In this document: positions 46,182 to 55,109 of the stretch, one piece after another
Layout: each line of letters begins with the position of its first letter
Numbering within the stretch: position 1 is the stretch's first letter
DNA from: Allomuricauda sp. F6463D
GTDB taxonomy: Bacteria; Bacteroidota; Bacteroidia; Flavobacteriales; Flavobacteriaceae
NCBI RefSeq assembly: GCF_023015965.1
Contig: NZ_JALKAN010000001.1
Coordinates: 186,001-250,000, forward strand
Length of the DNA: 64,000 nt
Direction: 5' to 3'
The notes under the pieces: generated by a model
The model's input: the letters and a program-made list of their open reading frames with translations, nothing else
Told to the model about the DNA's origin: nothing
The model's database searches: none
Made by a program: the position numbers and the translations under genes

Positions 46182-47117
46182 ATGAAAAGAATAGTAAACT
46201 TGACGAAATTTAGCCTAAATCAAATTATTGTCTATGTGACACCAATTGCCCTTTTTTTAGTAGTGGGCTGTGCTTCGCAAGCTGAAATTCAATTTCCGGT
46301 TGAGGTAGGTGTAAAACCAGAAAGTATAACCAAAGGATTTGGAGGTAATTACTTTGTAACAGTAATGAATGGTGGTGAAGAAGGAGATGGTGAAATTGTG
46401 GAAATTTCCGCCAATGGAACACGATCTTTTGCCCAAGGATTTGATGAGCCCAAAGGAATTGTCCATGTTAAAGGTCATTTATATCTTTCGGATTTATCCC
46501 GTATTTGGAAAGTGGACAAGGATGGCAATGCAAGTGTTTTTATTGAAAAAGAGGATTTTCCCGAGGAAGTTCTGTATTTAAATGATGTTGCGGTGGATGC
46601 TGACAACAATGGTATCTACGTGACAGATATGGGGGCCACTCAATATATGCGTGACGAAAACAACGAACTATGGCCGCTGGACAGTGAAAATGCAAAATTG
46701 GTACCTCAATTAGGACGTATTTATCATATTGATCTGGATGGTCAGGTTTCGATAGCTCAAAATACTTCACCCTTAATGTTGAATCCAAATGGTGTGGGCG
46801 TTGACAATAACGGAGACATTATGGTAGGCTCATTTTTCCTTGGTAATTTTTTGGTTAAAAAGGACGGAGAGTTAACGCCGCTGAAAGGACTGTTTAGAGG
46901 AGCTGATGCTGTAGAGCAGGATAGTGAGGGCAATTATTATGTAAGTAGTTGGGCAGCAGGCACAGTTTGGAAAATAGATGGAACAACAGAAGAATCTACC
47001 GTATTGATCGATGGTTTGCAATCCGCCGCAGACTTTTATTTGGAGGAAGATAAAGGTCGATTACTTGTACCGGATATGATGGCAGGCAAAATTTATGAGG
47101 TGGATATTAATAAATAA
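46182..47117 (+). CDS. SMP-30/NHL-type beta-propeller lipoprotein (gluconolactonase-like)
   Basis: The ATG at 46182 gives 311 residues; an upstream TTG would add ten residues before a normal signal sequence and is less likely. The signal peptide ends in a lipobox (ALFLVVGCAS), so it is a lipoprotein. The rest is a six-bladed propeller of the SMP-30/gluconolactonase type with repeated units (for example KGIVHVKGHLYLSDLSRIWKVDKDG, DVAVDADNNGIYVTDMG, NGVGVDNNGDIMVGSF and VEQDSEGNYYVSSWAAGTVWKIDG). It may open sugar lactones outside the inner membrane, complementing the cytosolic propeller one gene before. Confidence 0.83.
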   Translation: MKRIVNLTKFSLNQIIVYVTPIALFLVVGCASQAEIQFPVEVGVKPESITKGFGGNYFVTVMNGGEEGDGEIVEISANGTRSFAQGFDEPKGIVHVKGHLYLSDLSRIWKVDKDGNASVFIEKEDFPEEVLYLNDVAVDADNNGIYVTDMGATQYMRDENNELWPLDSENAKLVPQLGRIYHIDLDGQVSIAQNTSPLMLNPNGVGVDNNGDIMVGSFFLGNFLVKKDGELTPLKGLFRGADAVEQDSEGNYYVSSWAAGTVWKIDGTTEESTVLIDGLQSAADFYLEEDKGRLLVPDMMAGKIYEVDINK

Positions 47118-47280
47118 AAATTGAATTAAAATTCTTTCCATCTTTTTACTTGTAAGTATATCAACTATAATTTTTTTATAAAAAAATAGAAATGGCATTA
47201 CGCAAGTTATAATGTTTTTAATGATAAAAAGTTGGATGTTGACATTCTGAATATTGTAAAGGAAACGATAGCGCAAAAGC

Positions 47281-48447
47281 ATGAAAAATTATAAAAACTT
47301 AAACTGTAAGAAAGCCCGAGGAACATGGATATTATTCTTTTGTTGTATCCTCGGAACCATATCAGAATCAATGGGTCAATCCACACCAACCTATCAGACT
47401 TCAAGGGATGGGAGGATATTTCAAATATTTCAATTTCCTAGAGATCAAATGCCAAGAATTGATGGGGATATGAGTGATTGGGAAATAGTTCCAGAAAATT
47501 ACACCTATGGTACCGATTTGTTAAACGATACCGAAGATGGTATGGGGACGGATATACCATCAGAAGACCTTGATGTAAAAGTGACCATTGGCTGGGTAAA
47601 TGGTATGAGCCGAATTTATTTTAAGTATGAGGCTTACGATGATTTTTGGGATTTTGAACGATTCAACCCTGAGGGGTACCTAAATGATATATTTGAACTC
47701 GTTGTGGATGGTGATCTATCAGGCGGTCCTTTCATTAAAAGCCCTATGTACGATCAAGCAGAGTTGGGGTGGGAGCCTCAGACAGCGTCGTATATTGAAA
47801 ACCATTTAAATTTTAGCGGGGTACATGCCCAAAATTATCATATCTACACCCCACCCGTCAACAATGCTTGGGTATTGGTATGGGGAAACCAGCCTTGGAT
47901 TTCCGAGTTTCCACGGGCTAACTATGCTTATGATTATGACTTTAAACACGGGGAGAGTGGAACATTGAGCTTGGAAGGATGGATCACTCCTTATGATTAT
48001 GCCCCACATGATGGCCCTCAAAGAGCTATTGAGTCAAAACTTTGGGAAAACAAGGTCATTGGCCTATCATGGTCCATATTGGATTTTGATGGAGGTGAAA
48101 GAGATGGACATGTAAATCTGGCCCATACGGTTAGAATGGTCAGCAATGCTTCATATTTATGTGCCTTTAAATTAATGCCTTTAGAAGATAAATTTTTAGA
48201 TCCAATCAAAGCAGAATGGACATTTGATGTTATAGATCAAGAAAGAGGTGTAGTGGCATTTAAGGATGAGTCTATTGGAGAAATAAACAAATGGACCTGG
48301 GATTTTGGAGATGGCGAGAGTTCCAACGAACAGAACCCAATACATACTTTTGCAAAAAAAGGAGTTAGAAAAGTTATCACTTTAACTGTGGATGGCCCCG
48401 AAGGAAGTTCTAAGCGTACCCGGTATTGGGAAGTGATGACAAGATAA
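47281..48447 (+). CDS. Exported CBM9-like and PKD-domain protein
   Basis: This 388-residue protein has a signal segment (TWILFFCCILGTISESMGQ). A CBM9-like sugar-binding or DOMON-like region spans about residues 55-285 (RIDGDMSDWEIVPENY, then NDIFELVVDGDLSGG). A C-terminal PKD domain lies at about 300-385 (WTWDFGDGESSNEQNPIHTF). CBM9-like domains bind sugar ends and occur alone in many Bacteroidota exported proteins. No catalytic residues are visible. The gene is on the same strand as its neighbours, 163 bases after the lipoprotein propeller gene. Confidence 0.82.
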   Translation: MKNYKNLNCKKARGTWILFFCCILGTISESMGQSTPTYQTSRDGRIFQIFQFPRDQMPRIDGDMSDWEIVPENYTYGTDLLNDTEDGMGTDIPSEDLDVKVTIGWVNGMSRIYFKYEAYDDFWDFERFNPEGYLNDIFELVVDGDLSGGPFIKSPMYDQAELGWEPQTASYIENHLNFSGVHAQNYHIYTPPVNNAWVLVWGNQPWISEFPRANYAYDYDFKHGESGTLSLEGWITPYDYAPHDGPQRAIESKLWENKVIGLSWSILDFDGGERDGHVNLAHTVRMVSNASYLCAFKLMPLEDKFLDPIKAEWTFDVIDQERGVVAFKDESIGEINKWTWDFGDGESSNEQNPIHTFAKKGVRKVITLTVDGPEGSSKRTRYWEVMTR

Positions 48448-48565
48448 TTCCATGGCAGTTTTAAAATGTCATGAACTGTTTTGAAAATAGCAGACAGCCA
48501 GTTGCCCTATAATTAAGGATTGAGAATGGTATGTTAGGCTATATTAATTTAATATTTATAAAACT

Positions 48566-48578
48566 TAAGTTCAACTTA
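48566..48578. promoter_or_regulatory. Inverted repeat just upstream of acetolactate decarboxylase
   Basis: TAAGTT and AACTTA are perfect 6-base arms separated by one C, ending 17 bases before the start codon. Position suggests a repressor site or a leader element; no more can be said. Confidence 0.25.
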
Positions 48579-48595
48579 CAGTAACACAACTAAAC

Positions 48596-49429
48596 ATGAA
48601 AATTGCAAATAAACCTAGTCCTGGATCAAGGTTGCTATTAATTTTGGCTATCATGTTCCTGTTCATAAATTGCAAAGAAGAAAAAAAAGTTGAGAGCAAT
48701 GAAGTGGAGGAGAAGAAGGAGACTTTGACAAAAACCGAAAATGTCTTTTACCAATATTCCATATGGTGGGCCTTTGTAAATAAAATATTTGAAGGTGATT
48801 TAAGCGCAAAGGAACTTAAAACTAAGGGAGACATTGGATTGGGTTCCTACAACCTTTTGGATGGGGAACTCATTATGCTTGACGGAGTACTTTATCAAGC
48901 TTCTGAGGACGGGAAAGTACATAAGCCGGAAGATGACACCAAAGTAGTGTATGCCAACGCAGCTTTTTTCAACAAGGATTACTCTTATGACATACCCAAA
49001 GTGCAAAACTATGAGGAGCTTCGTGCATTTATCAATGAAAAACTGCCTACTAAAAACTTTTTCTATGCATTTAAGATACATGGAGAGTTTTCAAAAATGA
49101 AATGTGGTGGTCTCCACAAGCAAGAACCTCCTTTTGAAGAGGGGTTGGATGTGCTAATACCAGAACGTCCAATCTTTGAAAGAGAAAACTTTAAAGGAAC
49201 TATGGTGGGTTTCTATTGTCCAACATTTATTGGTAACATCAATGTAGCAGGATATCACCTCCATTTTGTTTCCGACGATGAGCAGTTTGCCGGGCATGTC
49301 ATGGAGTTTGAAGCAGAGAACCTTACCTTGGAAATAGACCAGCTCGATAAATACCAATTTGATTTACCAAATACTGAGGATTTTGAAAACGTTGGTTTTG
49401 ATAATGAGTTTCAATACAAAAAAGACTAA
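48596..49429 (+). CDS. Acetolactate decarboxylase, predicted lipoprotein
   Basis: This 277-residue protein belongs to the alpha-acetolactate decarboxylase family, which converts acetolactate to acetoin. The three zinc ligands H221, H223 and H234 (GYHLHF, then FAGHVMEF) have the same spacing as in the Brevibacillus enzyme (2 and 11 residues). The core KIHGEFSKMKCGG and TMVGFYCPTFIGNINVAGYHLHFVSDD are conserved. The unusual part is the N-terminus: a signal peptide ending at C26 (MFLFINCK) and a charged linker of about 20 residues, which predict a lipoprotein outside the cytosol. No acetolactate synthase or butanediol dehydrogenase is adjacent. Confidence 0.92.
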   Translation: MKIANKPSPGSRLLLILAIMFLFINCKEEKKVESNEVEEKKETLTKTENVFYQYSIWWAFVNKIFEGDLSAKELKTKGDIGLGSYNLLDGELIMLDGVLYQASEDGKVHKPEDDTKVVYANAAFFNKDYSYDIPKVQNYEELRAFINEKLPTKNFFYAFKIHGEFSKMKCGGLHKQEPPFEEGLDVLIPERPIFERENFKGTMVGFYCPTFIGNINVAGYHLHFVSDDEQFAGHVMEFEAENLTLEIDQLDKYQFDLPNTEDFENVGFDNEFQYKKD

Positions 49430-49686
49430 TAATAAAACGCTATTGTGTTAGCGATAAGCACTACAAGAAGCCTTAAAGCTATAACTGACAATGATATCCT
49501 TATTCGTTAGGTCTGTTGTGGACCATGCTTTTACGAATTTTATTGTGGAGGGAGTTTGCTATAGAACAACTAATATCCTTATAACTGGCTTTGGGAATAT
49601 AAGAGTACTAGCTAAAAGGATTATCTGTACGCTTAAAAAAAGCCATTATAGCAACAACAGCCAAAATGGTTAGTTTTTATACTAGT

Positions 49687-50244
49687 TTATTTGAAGAGCA
49701 AAAACAAAAGTTGATTGTCCTCTTTAAAAGCTTCTCGTATTTTTGTGAATGCAATTCGCATTTGCGACTCTACCGTTTTTACGGAAATACCCAGCTGATC
49801 GGCAATATCCTTGTACTTTACTCCCTGTATTTTGTTCATTATAATGATTTCCTTGCATTTTGGAGGTAATTCATCGATTACCTTCTTCATTTTCTGAACA
49901 CGCAATTGCAGGGCGTCTGTGTCCTCTTCAATTCTGTTGGCAAGAGCGCGCTCCCAAATTTGGCTTAAAAGCTCTTCTTGCTTCTTGCTTTTTTTAATCG
50001 AGTTTATGTATTTATTATAAACAATGGCATATAAATATGATTTAGGGGATTTTGTTTCATCCAACTTCGATTTGTTTTCCCACAGACTAATAAAGGCCTG
50101 CTGAACAATATCTTCAGATTCTATTTTGTCATGTGTGTATGTTGTGATAAAAGCTACAAGACGATCGTAGAATAAGTTGAATAAATATTTAAAAGCCATT
50201 TGGTCGCCCTTTTTCATGGCAACTACCGCCTCAATTTCATTCAT
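49687..50244 (-). CDS. ECF sigma-70 factor, FecI-like (second SusCD locus)
   Basis: This 185-residue sigma factor has region 2 at about residues 12-80 (AFKYLFNLFYDRLVAFITTY, then SEDIVQQAFISLWENKSK) and region 4 at about 125-178 (VIDELPPKCKEIIIMNKIQG, then YKDIADQLGISVKTVESQMRIAFTKIREAF). It is transcribed divergently from the FecR-type gene 165 bases away, the same unusual arrangement as the first locus. It probably drives the second susCD genes. The 257 bases between its stop and acetolactate decarboxylase hold only a weak CGCTA/TAGCG hairpin at 49438-49453. Confidence 0.92.
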   Translation of the reverse strand: MNEIEAVVAMKKGDQMAFKYLFNLFYDRLVAFITTYTHDKIESEDIVQQAFISLWENKSKLDETKSPKSYLYAIVYNKYINSIKKSKKQEELLSQIWERALANRIEEDTDALQLRVQKMKKVIDELPPKCKEIIIMNKIQGVKYKDIADQLGISVKTVESQMRIAFTKIREAFKEDNQLLFLLFK

Positions 50245-50409
50245 TTTTGGTTTAAAATTTGCTTAGTTAGTTGAGTTTTCTGTGAAATTGAAAATTATAT
50301 TTAGTTTTTTTTAAGGGTTTAATTGTTTTTGATGGTATTAATTATGTATTGCGTAATATGGTGCAATTTAAAACTTATTAAGAACTAGAAAGAATCTGGT
50401 ACTAGTATA

Positions 50410-51540
50410 ATGAAAAAAAATATAACTAAGCTTCTATTAGGTACAATATCTGAGAAGGAAATTCTAGAACTACGGAGGTGGTTGGAGGATCCAAGTAACC
50501 AAAGAATTCTTGAGTCCTATGTTCGGGATTATCACGATTTAAACTTGGCGATTATAAAAAACAATTTGGATGAAGCTTATAGTAAAGTAAGTGATAAAAT
50601 AGACCGTACCGAAAAACCGGTCAAGAGACTTTACTCAAATTGGTTCAAGTACGCTGCTGCAATTACAATATTGATTGGATTGGCATTGTTCTATCAACTA
50701 GGCTTTTTTACTCCACAAGCCAAAAATGTGCTTATCCCTGAAAATAGTTCTATCACTTTGGAGCTGGATAACGGAACCTTACAAGCTATAGATGTTAAAG
50801 ATGAAGATGAATTTAGGGATGAGGATGGAGATATTGTTTATACCCAAAAACAAGATTTGATTACTTATTCGAAAGCGAATGAGGAAGACAACTTGGTTTT
50901 TAACACATTAATGGTGCCTCATGGAAAAAAATTCCGATTGGAATTGTCAGATGGCACATTGGTCCACTTAAATGCTGGAAGTTCTTTAAAATATCCGGTT
51001 AGCTTTTTAGATGATGGTCCAAGACAAGTATTCCTTACGGGAAATGCTTATTTCGATGTTGTTAAGAATACATCCAGGCCATTTATGGTCAATGTGGATC
51101 AATTGAATGTAAAGGTACTTGGTACGGAATTCAATGTGTCAGCTTATGCCGAGGATGAATATGTTGATGTGGTTTTGGTAGAAGGTGCCGTTAATATGTC
51201 TGGAAAGAACGTGTCTCAAGAAGTTGTTGAATTGACTCCAGGACAAAAAGGGTCTTTTGACCCGAATTCAAAAGATGTGCTGGTCGAAGAAGTGGACACA
51301 AGTCAGTATACCTCTTGGAGACAAGGTAGTTTAATTTTTAGGGAATTGACTTTCAATGTTATTCTTAAAAAACTCGAACGCCACTATAACATAGAAATTG
51401 AAAATACAAATTCCGAACTTGGAGAAGAAGTGTTCAATGCCCGTTTTGATAATGTTGAGATCAAAGAAGTGCTCGGATACTTCAATGACATACACAATAT
51501 TGAATTCTCCATAAATGATAATCAGGTAATAATAAATTAA
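50410..51540 (+). CDS. FecR-family anti-sigma factor (second SusCD locus)
   Basis: This 376-residue inner-membrane protein has a cytosolic sigma-binding part (about residues 1-78, GTISEKEILELRRWLEDPSN). One membrane helix follows at about 80-98 (WFKYAAAITILIGLALFYQL). The periplasmic FecR domain is at about 175-275 (VPHGKKFRLELSDGTLVHLNAGS, then RQVFLTGNAYFDVVKNTSRPF), with a DUF4974/STN-like domain at about 300-376. It should hold the divergently encoded sigma factor until the SusC receptor signals. The promoter region contains ATTATGTATT, also found upstream of the ThuA cluster. Confidence 0.92.
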   Translation: MKKNITKLLLGTISEKEILELRRWLEDPSNQRILESYVRDYHDLNLAIIKNNLDEAYSKVSDKIDRTEKPVKRLYSNWFKYAAAITILIGLALFYQLGFFTPQAKNVLIPENSSITLELDNGTLQAIDVKDEDEFRDEDGDIVYTQKQDLITYSKANEEDNLVFNTLMVPHGKKFRLELSDGTLVHLNAGSSLKYPVSFLDDGPRQVFLTGNAYFDVVKNTSRPFMVNVDQLNVKVLGTEFNVSAYAEDEYVDVVLVEGAVNMSGKNVSQEVVELTPGQKGSFDPNSKDVLVEEVDTSQYTSWRQGSLIFRELTFNVILKKLERHYNIEIENTNSELGEEVFNARFDNVEIKEVLGYFNDIHNIEFSINDNQVIIN

Positions 51541-51635
51541 AGTATCAAACTCTAACATAAATATAACTAACACAAACTATTCCGCCTATGATTTGACAAC
51601 CATGCTACTGCCCAACGCTTTGTTTAAAAACAAAA

Positions 51636-51661
51636 CCGGAAAATGCGCTAACATTTCCCGG
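51636..51661 (+). promoter_or_regulatory. Leader hairpin before second susC-like gene
   Basis: CCGGAAAATG (51636-51645) pairs with CATTTCCCGG (51652-51661) with a single A-C mismatch, leaving the loop CGCTAA. It sits in the 179-base gap between anti-sigma and susC genes. The loop region GCTAAC is the reverse complement of GTTAGC in the hairpin before the first susC gene. Confidence 0.5.
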
Positions 51662-51719
51662 CTATAAAGAGCGGAAAGGCAAATTAATTTGCTAACCACC
51701 TAACAAACATTTTAAAATT

Positions 51720-54700
51720 ATGAAAAAAATCTTCAACGACTCAGAGTTGGGAGCAACTTTGTTGAAATTTGACTTAAAAATGAAATTGACCATTCTGTTA
51801 TTGTTTACGGCATTTCTTGGATTACATGCCAATAATAGCTATGCTCAAAAAGCTAAGATTTCCTTGAATGTTGATAACGTATCCATTGAAGAAATCATAG
51901 ATAATATTGAATCAAATACAAGATTTAATTTTATTTACAACACAGAGCACGTAAACCTTCAACGGAAACTATCCCTTCATGTGGATAAGGAAAATATAGA
52001 AATAGTACTAAATCATTTATTTTCTAACACAAATACTAATTATAAGGTTAAGGGAACTCAAGTTGTTTTATGGAAAGGTAAAAATGAGAATTCTTCAAAA
52101 AAGCCGGCCATAAACCCTGTTCCCACTGTAAACGAGATGGTTCAGTTGAGCGTTTCGGGTACGATAACCGATCCAGATGGAGTTCCTTTGGCGGGAGCCA
52201 GTGTGCTTGAAAGAGGAACTACAAACGGTGTTCAAACAGATTTCGATGGTAACTTTTCCATTGATGTATCTGATGAGAATGCGGTTTTGGTAGCTTCCTA
52301 CATTGGTTATGCTACTCAAGATATTCCTCTTAATGGACAAACCACTTTGTCAATTATGTTGGCAGAAAGTGCAGTGGCGATGGATGAAATTGTGATTGTT
52401 GGTTATGGTTCTGTACAAAAAAGTGATTTAACCGGAGCTGTCGCCTCAATTTCATCAGAAGATTTAGGTGACCGTCAGGCAACCAGTGTGGCCGGCCTTA
52501 TACAAGGGCGCGCACCGGGTTTGGACGTTTCTGGAGATAAAATTCGTGTACGTGGTATCACTACGTTTAATAATACGGATCCCCTAGTAGTTATCGATGG
52601 TTTCCTAGGAGGTGATTTATCTACAGTGAACCCCAACGACATTGAAAACATTGAGGTGTTAAAGGATGCATCTTCAACTGCTATTTATGGGTCTCGTGGA
52701 GCCAATGGTGTAATATTGGTAACTACCAAAAGCGGTCGTGAGGGTGCGATGAAAGTAAATGTGAACTTTTGGAGCGGTTTAAAATCGACCACCAATAGAA
52801 GGGATGTAATGAATGCAAACCAATATATTGATTATGTGCATGATGCACTAAACAATGCAGGTCAGACCATTCCACCTAAATTATTAACCGATGCTGTAAG
52901 GGTAGATAGAAATGATTGGCAAGATCTTATTTTTCAAACTGGTCACAGTTCAGAGGTCAATGCAAGTTTTTCGGGAGGAACCGAAAAAGCAACGTACTAT
53001 TTTGGATTGAGCCATCGTAGTGATGAGAATATCATAATCGGTTCTTCTTCAAAAGCAACGTACTTGAGAACCAAAAACAGCTTTGCAATTAAGCCATGGT
53101 TGGACCTAAATGCCAATGTTGCCTTAAGCTATAAAACGATTAAAGGGGCTAGTCCTAGTTACAGAAACATGTTGGGTTACATGCCTTACAAAGAGATTTA
53201 TGATGAAACTCAAATCGGAGGTTTTACCGATGTTGATAGAATCGGGGATGCTTCGGATGTTTCCAATCCTCTAACTATTCCAAACAAGGTAAATCCTGAA
53301 ACCAACACATTGTCTTACCAAGCTCAGCTAAATATGCAAATCAAACCTTTTGAAGGTTTTAGTTATACAGTTCAAGCTGGGTTAAAAGGTAATTTCGGGC
53401 GATTTTTTCAATGGCAAGATGAATACGTGTCTGCTTCCAGTCATAACGTGAATACTATGTTGGAAAGCAGTTCGTATCTCTATTCTCCAATTGTGGAATC
53501 GTACATTAATTACACAAACCAGTTCGGTGATCACAATATATCAGCCTTGTTGGGTAACACATGGCAAGATGGAATCCAAGGAGGAGGAATAGGGATTGGT
53601 GCTACAGGATTTGCAACAAACGAAATAAAATTACTCAGTGTGGCAGGTAGCCCAATGCAGCCTACCCAAGATCTTTTTATAGATTCTAGACTTTCGTATT
53701 TTGGAAGATTTAACTATGGCTTTAAAAGTAAATATCTTTTGACCGTTAACATGCGTGCCGATGCTTCACCTAACTTTTCACCAACGAACCGGTGGGGTAA
53801 ATTCCCATCCTTGTCTGTTGCTTGGAAACTGGATGAAGAATCTTTTTTAAGAGACAGTGAGGTTATCAATCAGTTGAAATTGAGAGCTGGTTGGGGTAAA
53901 TCTGGTAACGATGCCATAGGGCAGTACCGTTACCTATCTTCAGTATTTACTCAAGGTGTGGGTTACCCATTTGGCACAACCCAAGAATTACAACAAGGCG
54001 CCTCAGTGGTTCAGAACGCTTCTCCAGAAATTAAATGGGAAACCACTGAATCATTGACCGTAGGTGTAGATTTCGGCCTATTTAACAACACCCTTACCGG
54101 TACAGTTGAGTATTTTAAAAAGCAGACGGATGACATACTTTTTGCAGTGCCTAGTCCATTGTCCTTAGGATATGGGTCTGGACAGGATGGAGGAACCATT
54201 GATGGAAATGCAATTGTCAATGCTGCTTCTGTAAGCAACAAAGGATTTGAGTTCTTAATTGGTAAGCGTGGGGATATAGGTAGCAAGATAAGTTACGATA
54301 TTAGTGCAAACTATACCTTTCAGGAAAACGTAGTTACCGGTTTGGGGCTTGGACAACCATTCCTTTCAGGAGTTTCAAGAACCGAAAAAGGCAAGCCAAT
54401 AGGATATTTTTACGGTTACGAAGCTGATGGTCTTTATATGACTCAAGCTGAGATAGATGGGGCAAATGCCGATGCGGTAGCAAGTGGATACGATTATTTT
54501 CAAGAAGCTTCTACCAGTGCAGGTGATGTTAAATTCAGGGATTTGAACGGTGATGGAAGAATAGATGGTGATGACCGTACCATGATTGGAAATCCAATTC
54601 CTAAGCATCTTTTTGGATTCAACGCCAGTCTAAATTTTGGACAGTTGGATTTCAATATGTTCTGGCAAGGAGTTGCTAACGTGGATATTTATGACGAAGG

Positions 54701-55097
54701 TTATAAATGGAACCGTGGAGGTGTAAGAATCTTGAATCAAGAGACCAATGTATTGGATAGATGGATAAGCGAGGCACAACCAGGAAATGGGACACAGCCT
54801 AGAGCTCTTAGTGGTGATGCCGTTGCAAACACAAGACCCTCTACATTAATGGTACAAGATGCTGGATTCTTTAGGTTAAAACTATTATCCCTAGGTTATT
54901 CCTTTTCTGATGAACTTATGGAAAAATTCGGAATGTCCAAGCTTAGACTGTATGCAAGTGGTGAAAATCTGCTTACATTGACTAAATATGATGGATTCGA
55001 CCCTGAAATTGGTGGCGAGAACCTTGTAAGAGGGGTTAACGAATTTACTCCTCCTTCTGCAAGAACGGTTGTTTTAGGAATTCAAATAGGTCTATAA
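51720..55097 (+). CDS. SusC/RagA-type TonB-dependent receptor with STN domain (second locus)
   Basis: This 1125-residue receptor has a signal segment at about residues 21-43 (KLTILLLFTAFLGLHANNSYAQ). The 20 residues before it are a common extension in this family, and an alternative start is at 51780. An STN domain follows at about 47-118. A carboxypeptidase-regulatory-like domain is at about 143-215 (GTITDPDGVPLAGASVLERG). The plug carries VGYGSVQKSDLTGAV and NPNDIENIEVLKDASSTAIYGSRGANGVILVTTK, and the barrel ends at the C-terminus. It imports an unknown nutrient with the SusD-like protein 12 bases downstream. The STN domain fits regulation through the adjacent sigma/anti-sigma pair. Confidence 0.95.
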   Translation: MKKIFNDSELGATLLKFDLKMKLTILLLFTAFLGLHANNSYAQKAKISLNVDNVSIEEIIDNIESNTRFNFIYNTEHVNLQRKLSLHVDKENIEIVLNHLFSNTNTNYKVKGTQVVLWKGKNENSSKKPAINPVPTVNEMVQLSVSGTITDPDGVPLAGASVLERGTTNGVQTDFDGNFSIDVSDENAVLVASYIGYATQDIPLNGQTTLSIMLAESAVAMDEIVIVGYGSVQKSDLTGAVASISSEDLGDRQATSVAGLIQGRAPGLDVSGDKIRVRGITTFNNTDPLVVIDGFLGGDLSTVNPNDIENIEVLKDASSTAIYGSRGANGVILVTTKSGREGAMKVNVNFWSGLKSTTNRRDVMNANQYIDYVHDALNNAGQTIPPKLLTDAVRVDRNDWQDLIFQTGHSSEVNASFSGGTEKATYYFGLSHRSDENIIIGSSSKATYLRTKNSFAIKPWLDLNANVALSYKTIKGASPSYRNMLGYMPYKEIYDETQIGGFTDVDRIGDASDVSNPLTIPNKVNPETNTLSYQAQLNMQIKPFEGFSYTVQAGLKGNFGRFFQWQDEYVSASSHNVNTMLESSSYLYSPIVESYINYTNQFGDHNISALLGNTWQDGIQGGGIGIGATGFATNEIKLLSVAGSPMQPTQDLFIDSRLSYFGRFNYGFKSKYLLTVNMRADASPNFSPTNRWGKFPSLSVAWKLDEESFLRDSEVINQLKLRAGWGKSGNDAIGQYRYLSSVFTQGVGYPFGTTQELQQGASVVQNASPEIKWETTESLTVGVDFGLFNNTLTGTVEYFKKQTDDILFAVPSPLSLGYGSGQDGGTIDGNAIVNAASVSNKGFEFLIGKRGDIGSKISYDISANYTFQENVVTGLGLGQPFLSGVSRTEKGKPIGYFYGYEADGLYMTQAEIDGANADAVASGYDYFQEASTSAGDVKFRDLNGDGRIDGDDRTMIGNPIPKHLFGFNASLNFGQLDFNMFWQGVANVDIYDEGYKWNRGGVRILNQETNVLDRWISEAQPGNGTQPRALSGDAVANTRPSTLMVQDAGFFRLKLLSLGYSFSDELMEKFGMSKLRLYASGENLLTLTKYDGFDPEIGGENLVRGVNEFTPPSARTVVLGIQIGL

Positions 55098-55109
55098 AAA
55101 AATATATAT

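Noticed and set aside
49491..49673. 60-codon plus-strand frame between acetolactate decarboxylase and the sigma factor
   Set aside because: No homology-like features, no start context, and it runs toward the converging sigma gene; likely chance.
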